From positions 1-28,478 of the IMG/VR virus record IMGVR_UViG_3300025769_000616: a DNA stretch of 28,478 nucleotides; one strand, written 5' to 3'. Made by a program: the position numbers and the translations under genes. The DNA is from a virus. Positions 6,309 to 14,422 of the stretch are shown here, in pieces. The notes under the pieces were generated by a model that worked only from the letters and a program-made list of their open reading frames with translations, did no database searches and was not told the DNA's origin. The stretch's first letter is position 1; the number at the start of each line of letters is the position of its first letter.

Positions 6309-7397
6309 ATGGCCATTACATTAAGACAAGAAAGTGCAACAGGCGCAACGACTAAGTCTGCGTCTTTAAATTTTGCAGAACTCGATAATAACTTTATCGA
6401 TCTATTATCAAACAAAATTCAAGCAATTGACCTAAACGGTGACACAGGACAAACCACACTAGGACAAGCACTGGCAAATGAAAAATTTACAATCGCCGGT
6501 GGAACAGGTATTACAACAGCACTAACATCAGACAGTGCCGGTCAAGCAGTTTTAACAATCAACCAAGATACTGCCGACACAAACACAACTTACACAGTTT
6601 CAGCGGTAGACAGTGGTAGTGATGCTATTATTAGATTAACTGGTTCCGACGCATCAACAGATGATATTACACTAGTAGCAGGTTCAAACATTACACTTAC
6701 ACCAAGTGGTGACAACATTACCATCGCCGCAACTGACACAGGAATCACAGATGTAGTTCAAGACACAACTCCACAATTGGGAGGCAACCTCGATGCACAA
6801 AGTTATAATATTACAAGTTTAGGAACAATTAACACACATACCATTCCTGGTGGTACGGGAACTTTTGCACTAACAAGCGATATTCCCACAGTTATTGATA
6901 CACAGATAGTCGGTGGCACAGATATTACTGTTTCACAACCAGACAGTGCGGGATCGTTTACCGTTGCTTATTCAGGTAGTGCAATTTCAAATGTTGTTGA
7001 AGACACAACTCCACAACTCGGCGGCACACTTGATGGACAAGCAAACACTGTTCAGGATATCAAATTAGAAAACTACAAAGAAACAATTTACGCATTATCA
7101 TATGGTGCTACAATTTCACCAGATGTTGCAAACGGTAACGTTCAAGAAATTACACTAACCGGAAATGTAAACTTTGGTGGATTTACAAATGCGGAAGATG
7201 GACAAAGTTTAACACTTATTATTCATCAGGATGGAACTGGTAGCAGAACATTTACAGAAACTTTAGACAGTGCAAATAGAATGTTATTTGCAGGTGGCAC
7301 AAGCACACTATCCACAGCAGGTGGTAGCACTGACATCATGAGCATCGTGTATGCCGGTGGAATTTACTACGCATCACTAAGCACGAACTTTAGTTAA
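6309..7397 (+). CDS. Tail fibre-like protein with repeated DTTPQLGG modules, 362 aa
   Basis: An AGGAG site precedes ATG 6309. The N-terminus MAITLRQESATGATTKSASL resembles the virion-attachment end of fibre proteins in marine phages, followed by FAELDNNF. The body is low-complexity Thr/Ser/Gly beta sequence. Two copies of DTTPQLGG-x-LD (near residues 155 and 238) are a module common in marine phage fibres. Two DSAG tetrapeptides occur. The C-terminal third (ENYKETIYALSYGATISPDV, then LTLIIHQDGTGSRTF) resembles a beta-sandwich tip domain. It is first in a run of adhesion-type genes. Likely a trimeric side or tail fibre; the receptor cannot be deduced. Confidence 0.75.
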   Translation: MAITLRQESATGATTKSASLNFAELDNNFIDLLSNKIQAIDLNGDTGQTTLGQALANEKFTIAGGTGITTALTSDSAGQAVLTINQDTADTNTTYTVSAVDSGSDAIIRLTGSDASTDDITLVAGSNITLTPSGDNITIAATDTGITDVVQDTTPQLGGNLDAQSYNITSLGTINTHTIPGGTGTFALTSDIPTVIDTQIVGGTDITVSQPDSAGSFTVAYSGSAISNVVEDTTPQLGGTLDGQANTVQDIKLENYKETIYALSYGATISPDVANGNVQEITLTGNVNFGGFTNAEDGQSLTLIIHQDGTGSRTFTETLDSANRMLFAGGTSTLSTAGGSTDIMSIVYAGGIYYASLSTNFS

Positions 7398-7407
7398 GGA
7401 GTAAACT

Positions 7408-9240
7408 ATGCCATTAGGAGTAGCAAGACTTAACTTTTTTACAAAACCCGCAGGAGCAGGTGCCGGGGCGGTAGAAATTGATCTACAAAGTTTAGAATAT
7501 GTTGCAAGATATCTATTACCAACAACTAATAACGGCGGCGTAAGATTTAATGATGATGGCACAGAAATGTTTGTGGCAAACTTTGGAAGTGGCAATCCCA
7601 TGGTTGAAGGTTACAGTTTGTCAACCGCATATAGCGTTTCTACAGCAAGTGCATCCAGCAATGATGGTCCCAGTTCATCAACCGGCAATAGACTTGAATT
7701 TAATCCGGATGGCACAAAATTATATGTTGCGGATTATGGATTAGTAAGACAGTATAGTTTATCAAGTGCATATGATTTAACCACAGCAAGTTCAGATGGT
7801 ACTTTATCAACTGTCGACACAAACATAACCGGCAACGGTGAAAGTATTACATTTAATGGTGATGGCACAAAGGTATACATCTATGACAGTGCCCACGGTT
7901 TTGATGAATTTAGTTTATCCACTGGTTATGATTTAACAACTGCCACACATGTTGCACAAAGAAGTGAAATAGTCGGCAGTCAAAAAAGTTTAATATTCAA
8001 TGAAGATGGAACCAAGGCATTTGGTAGCACATCAAGCGTAATATACGAATGGCCGTTAAGCACAGCATACGATATTACAACAGCGGGCGCCGCAACCGCC
8101 GCAATCAATTATAATACCATTATTAACGATGCAACAGGTAGCACCCACTTTGGTCAGGATTTAACTTATAACTCAGATGGTAGCAAATTTTATGTTATTG
8201 CAAGTGAATACATATATGAATTTAATAATGTTGCGATAGACACATATATAGGTTATGCAGAAGATGCAACTCCGTTTTTATCTTTATTAGAACAAGTAGG
8301 ATCCAGTATTACGGATATAGGCAGTGCATCTACAAATCCATCGGGTAAACCATGGAGCATAAATTACAGCACGGATGGTGTTTATATGGTAGTTGGTATG
8401 AGTGCAAGTCCATACTGTGAAATATACAAAAGATCAGGATCCACATATACCAAATTAACTTCACCTTTTGATACGGCACCAAGCAGTCAGGTATGGCAGG
8501 CACAATTCAGCGAAGATGGCAATTATTTGTATATGTCAACTTCAAACAGTCCACGCTTTTATGCCTACAGCAGAAGCGGAGATAGTTTTACTAAACTATC
8601 AGATCCAGCAAATTTACCAACAGCACAATCAAGAGGTTGTGCGGTATGGGGTGATTATATTGCGATAGCACAATTAAGTTATGGCACAGCACAAGGCGGC
8701 GGAAACAACGTTCACCTATATAAAAATACATCAGGTAGCATATCAAGGGTAGATGTTAAAGCAGATGCCGCTGGAAGAATGGTTGGTTGTAGTTGGAGTC
8801 ACGATGGCGTGTATTTGGGAGTCGCAATGAACGATTACAATCCAAGATATGCGATATACAAACGCAGTGGCGATAGTTTAACACTACTAACAACACCACT
8901 TTCAGTTAGTGCCGCAAGTGCTGGACGCGGATTGGTATTTGATCCCACAGGCAACTATTTGGCATTTATGAGCAATGACACGGATAGTTTAAGATTCTAT
9001 AAAAAAGATACTGGAGCGGATACTTGGACATATCTTGAAGCAAAAACCATTGGTATATGGGATAATATGAACGGTGCTTGGAGCAAAGATGGAACATATT
9101 TTTATTGTGCTTCACAAACTAGTCCATATTTTTATGTTTATAGTAGAAGTGGTGATACATTTAGTTTAGTTTCAACACCAACTATGCCAAATGGCGGAAC
9201 GGTTGGTGTATATCCAAACCATTATTACGGAACTGCATAA
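7408..9240 (+). CDS. Adhesin-like virion protein with two beta-propeller domains, 610 aa
   Basis: AAGGAG (7396-7401) lies 6 bases before ATG. A Gly/Ala hinge (KPAGAGAGAVEIDL) follows a short N-terminus. From about residue 45 to 290, about five blades share 'FN-x-DGTK-x-YV' and 'YSLSTAYDLTTA' strands, a propeller pattern common in marine phage and bacterial proteins. From about 305 to 600 a second set of about six blades carries 'S-x-DG-x-Y', with repeated 'YKRSGDS' and 'YSRSGD' strands. The two sets differ in sequence, so they are two distinct propellers. It sits between two fibre-like genes, so it is probably a receptor-binding or glycan-binding part of the tail. No hydrolase active site is visible. 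Confidence 0.7.
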   Translation: MPLGVARLNFFTKPAGAGAGAVEIDLQSLEYVARYLLPTTNNGGVRFNDDGTEMFVANFGSGNPMVEGYSLSTAYSVSTASASSNDGPSSSTGNRLEFNPDGTKLYVADYGLVRQYSLSSAYDLTTASSDGTLSTVDTNITGNGESITFNGDGTKVYIYDSAHGFDEFSLSTGYDLTTATHVAQRSEIVGSQKSLIFNEDGTKAFGSTSSVIYEWPLSTAYDITTAGAATAAINYNTIINDATGSTHFGQDLTYNSDGSKFYVIASEYIYEFNNVAIDTYIGYAEDATPFLSLLEQVGSSITDIGSASTNPSGKPWSINYSTDGVYMVVGMSASPYCEIYKRSGSTYTKLTSPFDTAPSSQVWQAQFSEDGNYLYMSTSNSPRFYAYSRSGDSFTKLSDPANLPTAQSRGCAVWGDYIAIAQLSYGTAQGGGNNVHLYKNTSGSISRVDVKADAAGRMVGCSWSHDGVYLGVAMNDYNPRYAIYKRSGDSLTLLTTPLSVSAASAGRGLVFDPTGNYLAFMSNDTDSLRFYKKDTGADTWTYLEAKTIGIWDNMNGAWSKDGTYFYCASQTSPYFYVYSRSGDTFSLVSTPTMPNGGTVGVYPNHYYGTA

Positions 9241-9253
9241 GGAGATATAGAAT

Positions 9254-9877
9254 ATGCCAACTTGGCCATCAGGAACAAAAGCAGGAACAACTAATGTGGA
9301 CAATCCAAATGATTTGGTTGCAAATGCAAGAGCGGATATCAAACAAAACATTGATAACGTAAACGACATTATTGACACATTCAACATTTCTTCACCAAGC
9401 GATGGCGATCTATTGCGGTATTCATCTAGTTCAGGATTATGGGAACAGGTTGCAAGCACCAGCGTGGGCAGTGCGGCAGATTTCGCAATTATAAGAACTA
9501 CATCTAGCGATGCAGATAATGAATTAATATCAGGCAGTGATTATAAAAGAGGTTTTGCACAAACGTTTGATCCCAACGGTGTCACAACAATTGATAATAG
9601 TGCAGGTTTAAGCAACACATTTACCTTAGGTGCAGGCAATTACATATTTGAAGTTTTTGATAGTGGTATTGTTTTTCTACACAGATTACACAATGACACA
9701 GATGATACTGATCTAGGTATTATTGTTAATGCAAATCAAATTGACCCGGGACAAGGTTATAGTTTTGGAGAACGGTTTGTTACAATTAGTTCATCTAAAA
9801 CATTTTCGTTGCGTGTTACTTCCTCGACAGAAGGTGATAGAACAGGTAGTTTTAGGGTAAAAATTACAAAATTTTAA
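9254..9877 (+). CDS. Fibre-type receptor-binding protein with beta-sandwich C-terminus, 207 aa
   Basis: AAGGAGATA precedes ATG 9254. The N-terminus (PTWPSGTKAGTTNVDNPN, then RADIKQNIDNVNDII) is a short attachment domain plus helix. The truncated gene at 28402 starts in a similar way (AWPTSKPDSTAFDADSD). A linker around SDGDLLRYSSSSGLWEQV is typical of phage fibre proteins. Residues about 80-207 form a predicted beta-sandwich (GNYIFEVFDSGIVFLHRLH, then FSLRVTSS). It probably binds a host receptor or caps a fibre. Confidence 0.65.
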   Translation: MPTWPSGTKAGTTNVDNPNDLVANARADIKQNIDNVNDIIDTFNISSPSDGDLLRYSSSSGLWEQVASTSVGSAADFAIIRTTSSDADNELISGSDYKRGFAQTFDPNGVTTIDNSAGLSNTFTLGAGNYIFEVFDSGIVFLHRLHNDTDDTDLGIIVNANQIDPGQGYSFGERFVTISSSKTFSLRVTSSTEGDRTGSFRVKITKF

Positions 9878-9908
9878 AAGCATAAGATAATAATATTACC
9901 ACAAATTG

Positions 9909-9916
9909 CTTAAATA
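9909..9916 (+). promoter_or_regulatory. TAAATA element in the 9878-9962 gap
   Basis: CTTAAATA has six of eight matches to TATAAATA and contains the TAAATA core shared with the other plus-strand gaps. It lies about 47 bases before ATG 9963, with no -35 box. It is the weakest of the set together with the copy at 631-638. Confidence 0.3.
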
Positions 9917-9931
9917 TTAACGTTAATTAAC
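9916..9931. repeat. Overlapping palindromes
   Basis: ATTAACGTTAAT (9916-9927) is a perfect 12-base palindrome. GTTAATTAAC (9922-9931) is a perfect 10-base palindrome that overlaps it, and three AAAC units follow. It sits between a TAAATA element and the SD of the next gene. It could be an operator or just AT-rich chance. Confidence 0.4.
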
Positions 9932-9962
9932 AAACAAACAAACCTTATAAGGAGACAAAACA

Positions 9963-10385
9963 ATGAGTGCGGCGGCAGACAGAACAGAAAATCTTACGTT
10001 GGACTTTTGGTTAAAGGCCAATAGTCAAGCAACTAGTGCACCAGCAACAGTATATGTTGCATTATTCAATTCAGACGATAGTGCAGGATTAACATCAGAA
10101 AACCTAGAAGCAGGAACAATTACAGATGAATGCACAGGAGGTGCTTATGCACGTCAAGCGGTAACATTTGGAACTATTACAAATGGTAGCGTAAGCAATT
10201 CAGCGGATGTAACATTCCCAGCGGCAACAGATGCCAACTGGGGAACAATTACACACCTAGCAGTAATGGATGCATCAACTGCAGGGAATGTGATTTTTTA
10301 CGGATCTCTTTCTAGCAGTAAATTGATAGAAAATTCCGACACATTTCAAATTACATCAGGAAACCTAACAGTAACCTTGGCGTAA
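9963..10385 (+). CDS. Gp80-like phage tail fibre/virion protein, 140 aa
   Basis: AAGGAG lies upstream of ATG 9963. The order of motifs is: a helical N-terminus (LTLDFWLKANSQAT), APATVYVALFNSD, GGAYARQAVTFG, an Asn/Ser stretch, TFPAATDANWGTITHLAVMD, then GNVIFYGSLSSSKLI and a final Thr-rich strand (TSGNLTVTLA). This order is diagnostic of the Gp80-like fibre family seen in many tailed phages, and the length is typical. A DSAG tetrapeptide lies near residue 40. Probably a small structural protein of the tail or baseplate region. Confidence 0.8.
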   Translation: MSAAADRTENLTLDFWLKANSQATSAPATVYVALFNSDDSAGLTSENLEAGTITDECTGGAYARQAVTFGTITNGSVSNSADVTFPAATDANWGTITHLAVMDASTAGNVIFYGSLSSSKLIENSDTFQITSGNLTVTLA

Positions 10386-10408
10386 TACGTCACGGGGGGA
10401 TTTAACCC

Positions 10409-11767
10409 ATGGCGGAGTTTGTCAGTGATCTATATGTCGCGGAAGGATACACAAGCGGCACCTATGTAGAAGATACATATGTCGATGCGGGTTACGTATC
10501 GGGTGATGTTTTCGCACAAGCATCCTTATCTTCTAATGCAACAGTCACGACAACAGCAACAGCAGTACGTCCAGGCAGTGCATCAATCAGTTCCGCTGTT
10601 ACATTAACAGCAACAGCAGAAAAAACAATAAGTGGCACAACGCTACAAGCAAGCAGTGGCACACTAACAGCAACAGCAACAGCAACACGTCCAGGTCAGG
10701 CAAATATAGTAACCGCAGGTGCGGTATTGATTGCCGCGGCAAGGGTAAGAAGCGGCGAATGGTTAGAAGCAAGTTCAGGCACACTTGCGGTAACACCAAC
10801 GATACTAAGAGGTGCAAGCGCCACATTGGCGATGAATGCACATGATGGTGTTACATGGGGTGATTATGGAACTTGGAATCATGACACACAACAGATATGG
10901 GGCCCAACCGTATTTGTTAACGATGCCGGAATTAGAATATATCTTGACAGTGGTGCAATAAACCTTTCAAGTGCGTTTAGTGTAAACGCAATAGGTGGTA
11001 AGACAGTTGATGGTGTGTCCTTAACAGCAAGCAGTGGCACACTAACAGCAACGGGTAACAAACTAAGAAATAATACCGCAAACACAAGTTCACAGTTTAC
11101 GCTATCATCACAAATAAGTCAAACACACGGTGCCGATGCAAATTTACAAATTATCGCTTCTGTTAACAGCAGTGAATTTGTGGGCAAAATCGGAAGTGCA
11201 GATCTTACAAGTGCATTTACATTAACAGCGAGCGCCAGTGCAACATTAGAAGGTGTTGTGCTACAGGCAAGTTCGGGCACACTTACAGCAAACGCTAATA
11301 AACTAAAAAGCGGAATTGCTAATCTAAGTGCATTTAACAGCGTATTAGTTGCAAGCACAAGAATACAGGCAGAAGGTGCTGATTTACAGGTTACCACAAC
11401 GCTTACAGCGGATCCGATTGTGTTCTTTACCGGAAATGCAGACCTAACAACAACAGCAACACTTACAGCATTAGGCACACAAGTTCATCAGGCAAGTGCA
11501 AATTTAAGTGCATTCAACACGGTATTAGGTGCTTTAACAATTTACAGAATAGATCCGTTTAGGGTTTACACCGTTGATAGTGAAACAAGAACTTTAATAA
11601 TCGAACAAGAAACACGAAAATTTGCGGTAAAACCAGAGAATAGGTTAAATAACATTGAACAAGAAACACGAGGATTCACCATAAAAAGTGAAACACGAAT
11701 ATTGAAACCGCAAACACTCACTTATGTAGAAGTTAGCGGAAATCCTCTAGATAGGAGAGAAGGTTAA
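10409..11767 (+). CDS. Repeat-rich beta-structured virion protein, 452 aa
   Basis: The start is ATG 10409; instead of a normal SD there is a G6 run (10394-10399). After an opening with YVAEGYTSGTYVEDTYVDAG, the body is built from beta-rich units of roughly 25 residues. At least four contain the phrase ASSGTLTA or ASSGTLAV (beginning around nt 10652, 10771, 11030 and 11270), followed by Arg/Lys and 'A-N/T-L'. A segment VTWGDYGTWNHDTQQIWGP interrupts the array. The C-terminus has five 9-residue units of (S/Q)ETR type (11579-11713). A Leu-rich reading on the other strand is a shadow. Likely an extended fibre or head decoration; function unknown. Confidence 0.7.
   Translation: MAEFVSDLYVAEGYTSGTYVEDTYVDAGYVSGDVFAQASLSSNATVTTTATAVRPGSASISSAVTLTATAEKTISGTTLQASSGTLTATATATRPGQANIVTAGAVLIAAARVRSGEWLEASSGTLAVTPTILRGASATLAMNAHDGVTWGDYGTWNHDTQQIWGPTVFVNDAGIRIYLDSGAINLSSAFSVNAIGGKTVDGVSLTASSGTLTATGNKLRNNTANTSSQFTLSSQISQTHGADANLQIIASVNSSEFVGKIGSADLTSAFTLTASASATLEGVVLQASSGTLTANANKLKSGIANLSAFNSVLVASTRIQAEGADLQVTTTLTADPIVFFTGNADLTTTATLTALGTQVHQASANLSAFNTVLGALTIYRIDPFRVYTVDSETRTLIIEQETRKFAVKPENRLNNIEQETRGFTIKSETRILKPQTLTYVEVSGNPLDRREG
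11579..11713 (+). repeat. Five 27-base (9-residue) repeats, SETR/QETR type
   Basis: Units SETRTLIIE, QETRKFAVK, PENRLNNIE, QETRGFTIK and SETRILKPQ follow each other without gaps at exactly 27-base spacing. The middle copy is decayed. Alternating charged and hydrophobic residues fit a beta-solenoid or stacked strand. Similar ETR-type repeats are known at the ends of virion proteins in marine phages. Confidence 0.8.
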
Positions 11768-12096
11768 TGGCAACGCTAACAGGTTTTCAGCAAGACAGAG
11801 TAGGTCACTTCATCGAGAAGGATCCTTATGCTGTATTGGATTATTCACTTGATTGGACGCTGTGGTTGCCAAGCGGTGATACTATTTCAGCACTCACTGT
11901 CACAGCAGAAACCATCAGTGGCGATGCGGCACCTTTAACAATCGACTCCAGCACAAACACAACAGTAATAGCAACGGCAAATATTTCAGGCGGAACAACA
12001 GGCAACGTTTATAATGTAGAATTCAAAATTGACACAACCAACGGACTAAAGGATTCAAGAAACTTTAGAATTAAGGTAGTGGAGAGACAGATATAA
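11767..12096 (+). CDS. Ig-like phage structural protein, 109 aa
   Basis: Coupled to the previous gene by TAATG. It begins MATLTGFQQDRVGHFIEKDP, then AVLDYSLDWTLWLPSGDTIS, followed by alternating strands (ALTVTAETISG, then ISGGTTGNVYNVEFKIDT) and a final strand FRIKVVERQI. The pattern 'KDP-x-x-x-LDY-x-x-DW-x-x-WL' followed by 'SGGT-x-G-x-x-Y' is a small Ig-like virion protein found near fibre or head genes in many phages. Exact position on the particle is unknown. It overlaps the small terminase gene. Confidence 0.7.
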   Translation: MATLTGFQQDRVGHFIEKDPYAVLDYSLDWTLWLPSGDTISALTVTAETISGDAAPLTIDSSTNTTVIATANISGGTTGNVYNVEFKIDTTNGLKDSRNFRIKVVERQI

Positions 12097-12419
12097 TGGA
12101 TGAAAATAATAAATCACAACCTGTAAAGAAATACAAGACAATAGATAGAGATTTGGTTTATAAACTTGCTTGTATTCAGTGTACACCAGAAGAGATTGCT
12201 GAAGTGGTAGGAGTCACACCCGAAACACTAAAAAGACGTTTTGGTGATTTGCTAGAAAAGGGCAAACAGGCGGGTAAAAAAAGTTTACGTAGAGCACAGT
12301 GGGACAAAGCACTTAACGGCGATACAAGAATGCAAATCTTTTTAGGTAAGCAGTATCTAGGACAAAAGGATACTCCGGAAGATGGCGATGCAAAAACACC
12401 GCTACCGTGGGAGGATTAA
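12096..12419 (+). CDS. terS: Terminase small subunit, 107 aa
   Basis: TAATG overlap with the preceding gene. Residues about 20-55 form a helix-turn-helix: YKLACIQCTPEEIAEVVGV, then TPETLKRRFGDLL. A basic helix (KQAGKKSLRRAQWDKAL) follows, then DTRMQIFLGKQYLGQKD, the usual 'A-x-x-x-x-FL-x-K-x-x-LG' oligomerisation and large-subunit contact. This pattern is typical of small terminases that bind the packaging site. The large subunit is one gene further on, separated by a virion protein. Confidence 0.85.
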   Translation: MDENNKSQPVKKYKTIDRDLVYKLACIQCTPEEIAEVVGVTPETLKRRFGDLLEKGKQAGKKSLRRAQWDKALNGDTRMQIFLGKQYLGQKDTPEDGDAKTPLPWED

Positions 12420-12422
12420 ACT

Positions 12423-13169
12423 ATGCCAAAAATAAATTTTTCAGCATTACAGGATAACAATAACTTCCCATATGGATTAGGGGTTGCAAGAGGGGCATTT
12501 CCTAACCTTTCAGGAATACAAAAGTTTGGTTATAACGCAAGTGTAGGAAGTAGCACATTTGAAACCATATGGGAAAATGGTGGTATCTATACCTATGTAA
12601 ATTCAGCAGGCACAGTTACACTAACATCAGATGATACTGTTAATGACAATGGTGCTATTGTTGAAGTTCAAGGATTAGACGGTGCATACAATTTACTAAC
12701 AGAGAATGTAACAGTTGGTGGTGCGGCCAGCAGTGGTGAATTTATAAGAATTTTTAGAATGAGACTTTTTAGTATGCCAGAAGGCGATAGTGCAGGTGAT
12801 GCCCTGCCAGTAAATCAAGGCAATCTAAGTGCCACTGTGAATGGCACAGTTATTGCGAGAATTTTAGAAGAAGTTGGACAAACGCTAATGGCGGTGTATA
12901 CTGTTCCAGCGGGTAAAAGAGCATACTTGTTAAGTTTTGATGTAGGCAATAGCAAGGACGCAGAACTTGAAGCAAAAGTCATGGTTAGGCGTTTTGACAA
13001 TGGCGTGTTTAACACCAAAGCATATTCTACACTTAGAGGAACAGCATTTAGAAAAGAATACAAAATTTTTGAAGTTTTCAATGAAAAAGACGACATTGAA
13101 ATAAGAGCAAAGTCAAGTAATATAGCAAGTGTAAGTGCAGGATTTGAATTGCTGTTGGAGGATAGATAA
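12423..13169 (+). CDS. Phage virion protein between the terminase genes, 248 aa
   Basis: ATG at 12423 is 3 bases after the terS stop. The N-terminal half has short strands (ASVGSSTFETIWENGGIYTY, then VTLTSDDTVNDNGAIVEVQG). The centre has EFIRIFRMRLFSMPEGDSAG. The C-terminal half has QTLMAVYTVPAGKRAYLLSF, followed by VMVRRFDNGVFNTKAY. This 'TVPAGK-x-AYL' beta-sandwich fold recurs in structural proteins of marine podo- and siphoviruses. A DSAG tetrapeptide lies at the middle. Its place between terS and terL is unusual. Possible roles are a head fibre, decoration or neck appendage. Confidence 0.65.
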   Translation: MPKINFSALQDNNNFPYGLGVARGAFPNLSGIQKFGYNASVGSSTFETIWENGGIYTYVNSAGTVTLTSDDTVNDNGAIVEVQGLDGAYNLLTENVTVGGAASSGEFIRIFRMRLFSMPEGDSAGDALPVNQGNLSATVNGTVIARILEEVGQTLMAVYTVPAGKRAYLLSFDVGNSKDAELEAKVMVRRFDNGVFNTKAYSTLRGTAFRKEYKIFEVFNEKDDIEIRAKSSNIASVSAGFELLLEDR

Positions 13170-14422
13170 TGCCATTAAGTAATCCACAAAAAGAAATTTG
13201 TCAAAGCGCCATTGAAAATCGCTTTGTTGTATCTTGCTGTGGTCGCAGATTTGGAAAAACACACGTTGCCTTAAGAGAATTAGCAAGGGCGGCAAGCAAA
13301 CCAGATCAAATGGTTTACTACGTTGCTCCAAGTTATAGAATGGCAAAGACTATTGTATGGGATCAATTAAAAAGCAAATTAAAAGATTTAAGATGGATTG
13401 ATCAAAGCAACGAAGCAGAATTAAAATTAAGACTTAAGAATGGTAGCGTAATATATCTTAAGGGCGCGGACAATCCGGAATCTTTATTAGGCGTAGGTTT
13501 AAATTACGCAGTTCTAGACGAATATCAAGATATCGACCCTAAAGTATGGTATCAAATACTAAGACCTACACTTTCAGACAAACAAGGTAAAGCGTTATTC
13601 ATCGGAACCCCTCGAGGAGTAGGCAGTTTTAGTCATGAAATGTTTACCATGGCACAAAACACAGAAAATTGGGCCGCACATCAATTTACTACATTGGATG
13701 GCGGTAATGTTCCAGAAGACGAAATAGAACAAGCAAAAAGAGATATGGATGAAAAAACATTTCAACAAGAATATCTCGCTACGTTTAACACATACTCAGG
13801 AGTGGTCTATTATAATTTTTCAAGAGATTATACAATCAAACCACACAACGCAAGCATGCATGAAATACATTGTGGTATTGACTTTAACGTGGATCCTATG
13901 AGTTGTGCTATTGCTGTCATCGAAGGTAAAACAGTTTATTTTGTTGATGAAATTGTTATGAAGGGTAGTAATACAGATGAAGTATGTGACGAATTAAAAA
14001 GACGCTATCCAAATTCAAGAATTATAATGTATCCGGATCCTGCAGGACGTCAAAGAAAAACATCAGCAGGTGGTAGAACGGATATAAGCATTTTACAAAA
14101 TGCAGGTTTTACAGTGCAGGTAAGAAATGCACACACGCCAATTAGAGACAGGGTAAATTCTGTTAATGCAAAACTAAAGAACAGCAAAGGGGAAAATTCA
14201 CTCTTTATCGATCCCAAATGCAGACAGATAATTACTAGTTTAGAAAGAATGGTATATAAACCAGGAACGTCCGTAATTGAAAAGGACGGTGAACTTGATC
14301 ATATGGCAGATGCTGTGGGTTATTTGGTAGACTTTTTATATCCTTTACGCACAGAATATGAAAGTTCGACACCACAACGTTGGGCATTTACTGGAAACAA
14401 TAACGCAAGGAGATACTCATAA
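13169..14422 (+). CDS. terL: Terminase large subunit, 417 aa
   Basis: DNA-packaging motor ATPase and nuclease. Walker A is CCGRRFGKT (about residues 23-31) and Walker B is YAVLDEYQD. The coupling motif follows as LFIGTPRGVGS. The nuclease domain has HCGIDFNVDPMSC (first Asp), YPDPAG (second acidic site) and DHMADAVGYLVD (C-terminal acidic site), so all metal-binding Asp positions appear present. Length is normal for a TerL of this type. Start ATG overlaps the previous stop (TAATG) and the end overlaps the portal start in the same manner. Confidence 0.95.
   Translation: MPLSNPQKEICQSAIENRFVVSCCGRRFGKTHVALRELARAASKPDQMVYYVAPSYRMAKTIVWDQLKSKLKDLRWIDQSNEAELKLRLKNGSVIYLKGADNPESLLGVGLNYAVLDEYQDIDPKVWYQILRPTLSDKQGKALFIGTPRGVGSFSHEMFTMAQNTENWAAHQFTTLDGGNVPEDEIEQAKRDMDEKTFQQEYLATFNTYSGVVYYNFSRDYTIKPHNASMHEIHCGIDFNVDPMSCAIAVIEGKTVYFVDEIVMKGSNTDEVCDELKRRYPNSRIIMYPDPAGRQRKTSAGGRTDISILQNAGFTVQVRNAHTPIRDRVNSVNAKLKNSKGENSLFIDPKCRQIITSLERMVYKPGTSVIEKDGELDHMADAVGYLVDFLYPLRTEYESSTPQRWAFTGNNNARRYS

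Noticed and set aside
10599-10841. Leu-rich minus-strand reading in the 452-aa repeat protein gene
   Set aside because: Antisense of the Thr/Ala-rich repeats; the Leu tracts arise from complementing ACA/GCA-rich codons.
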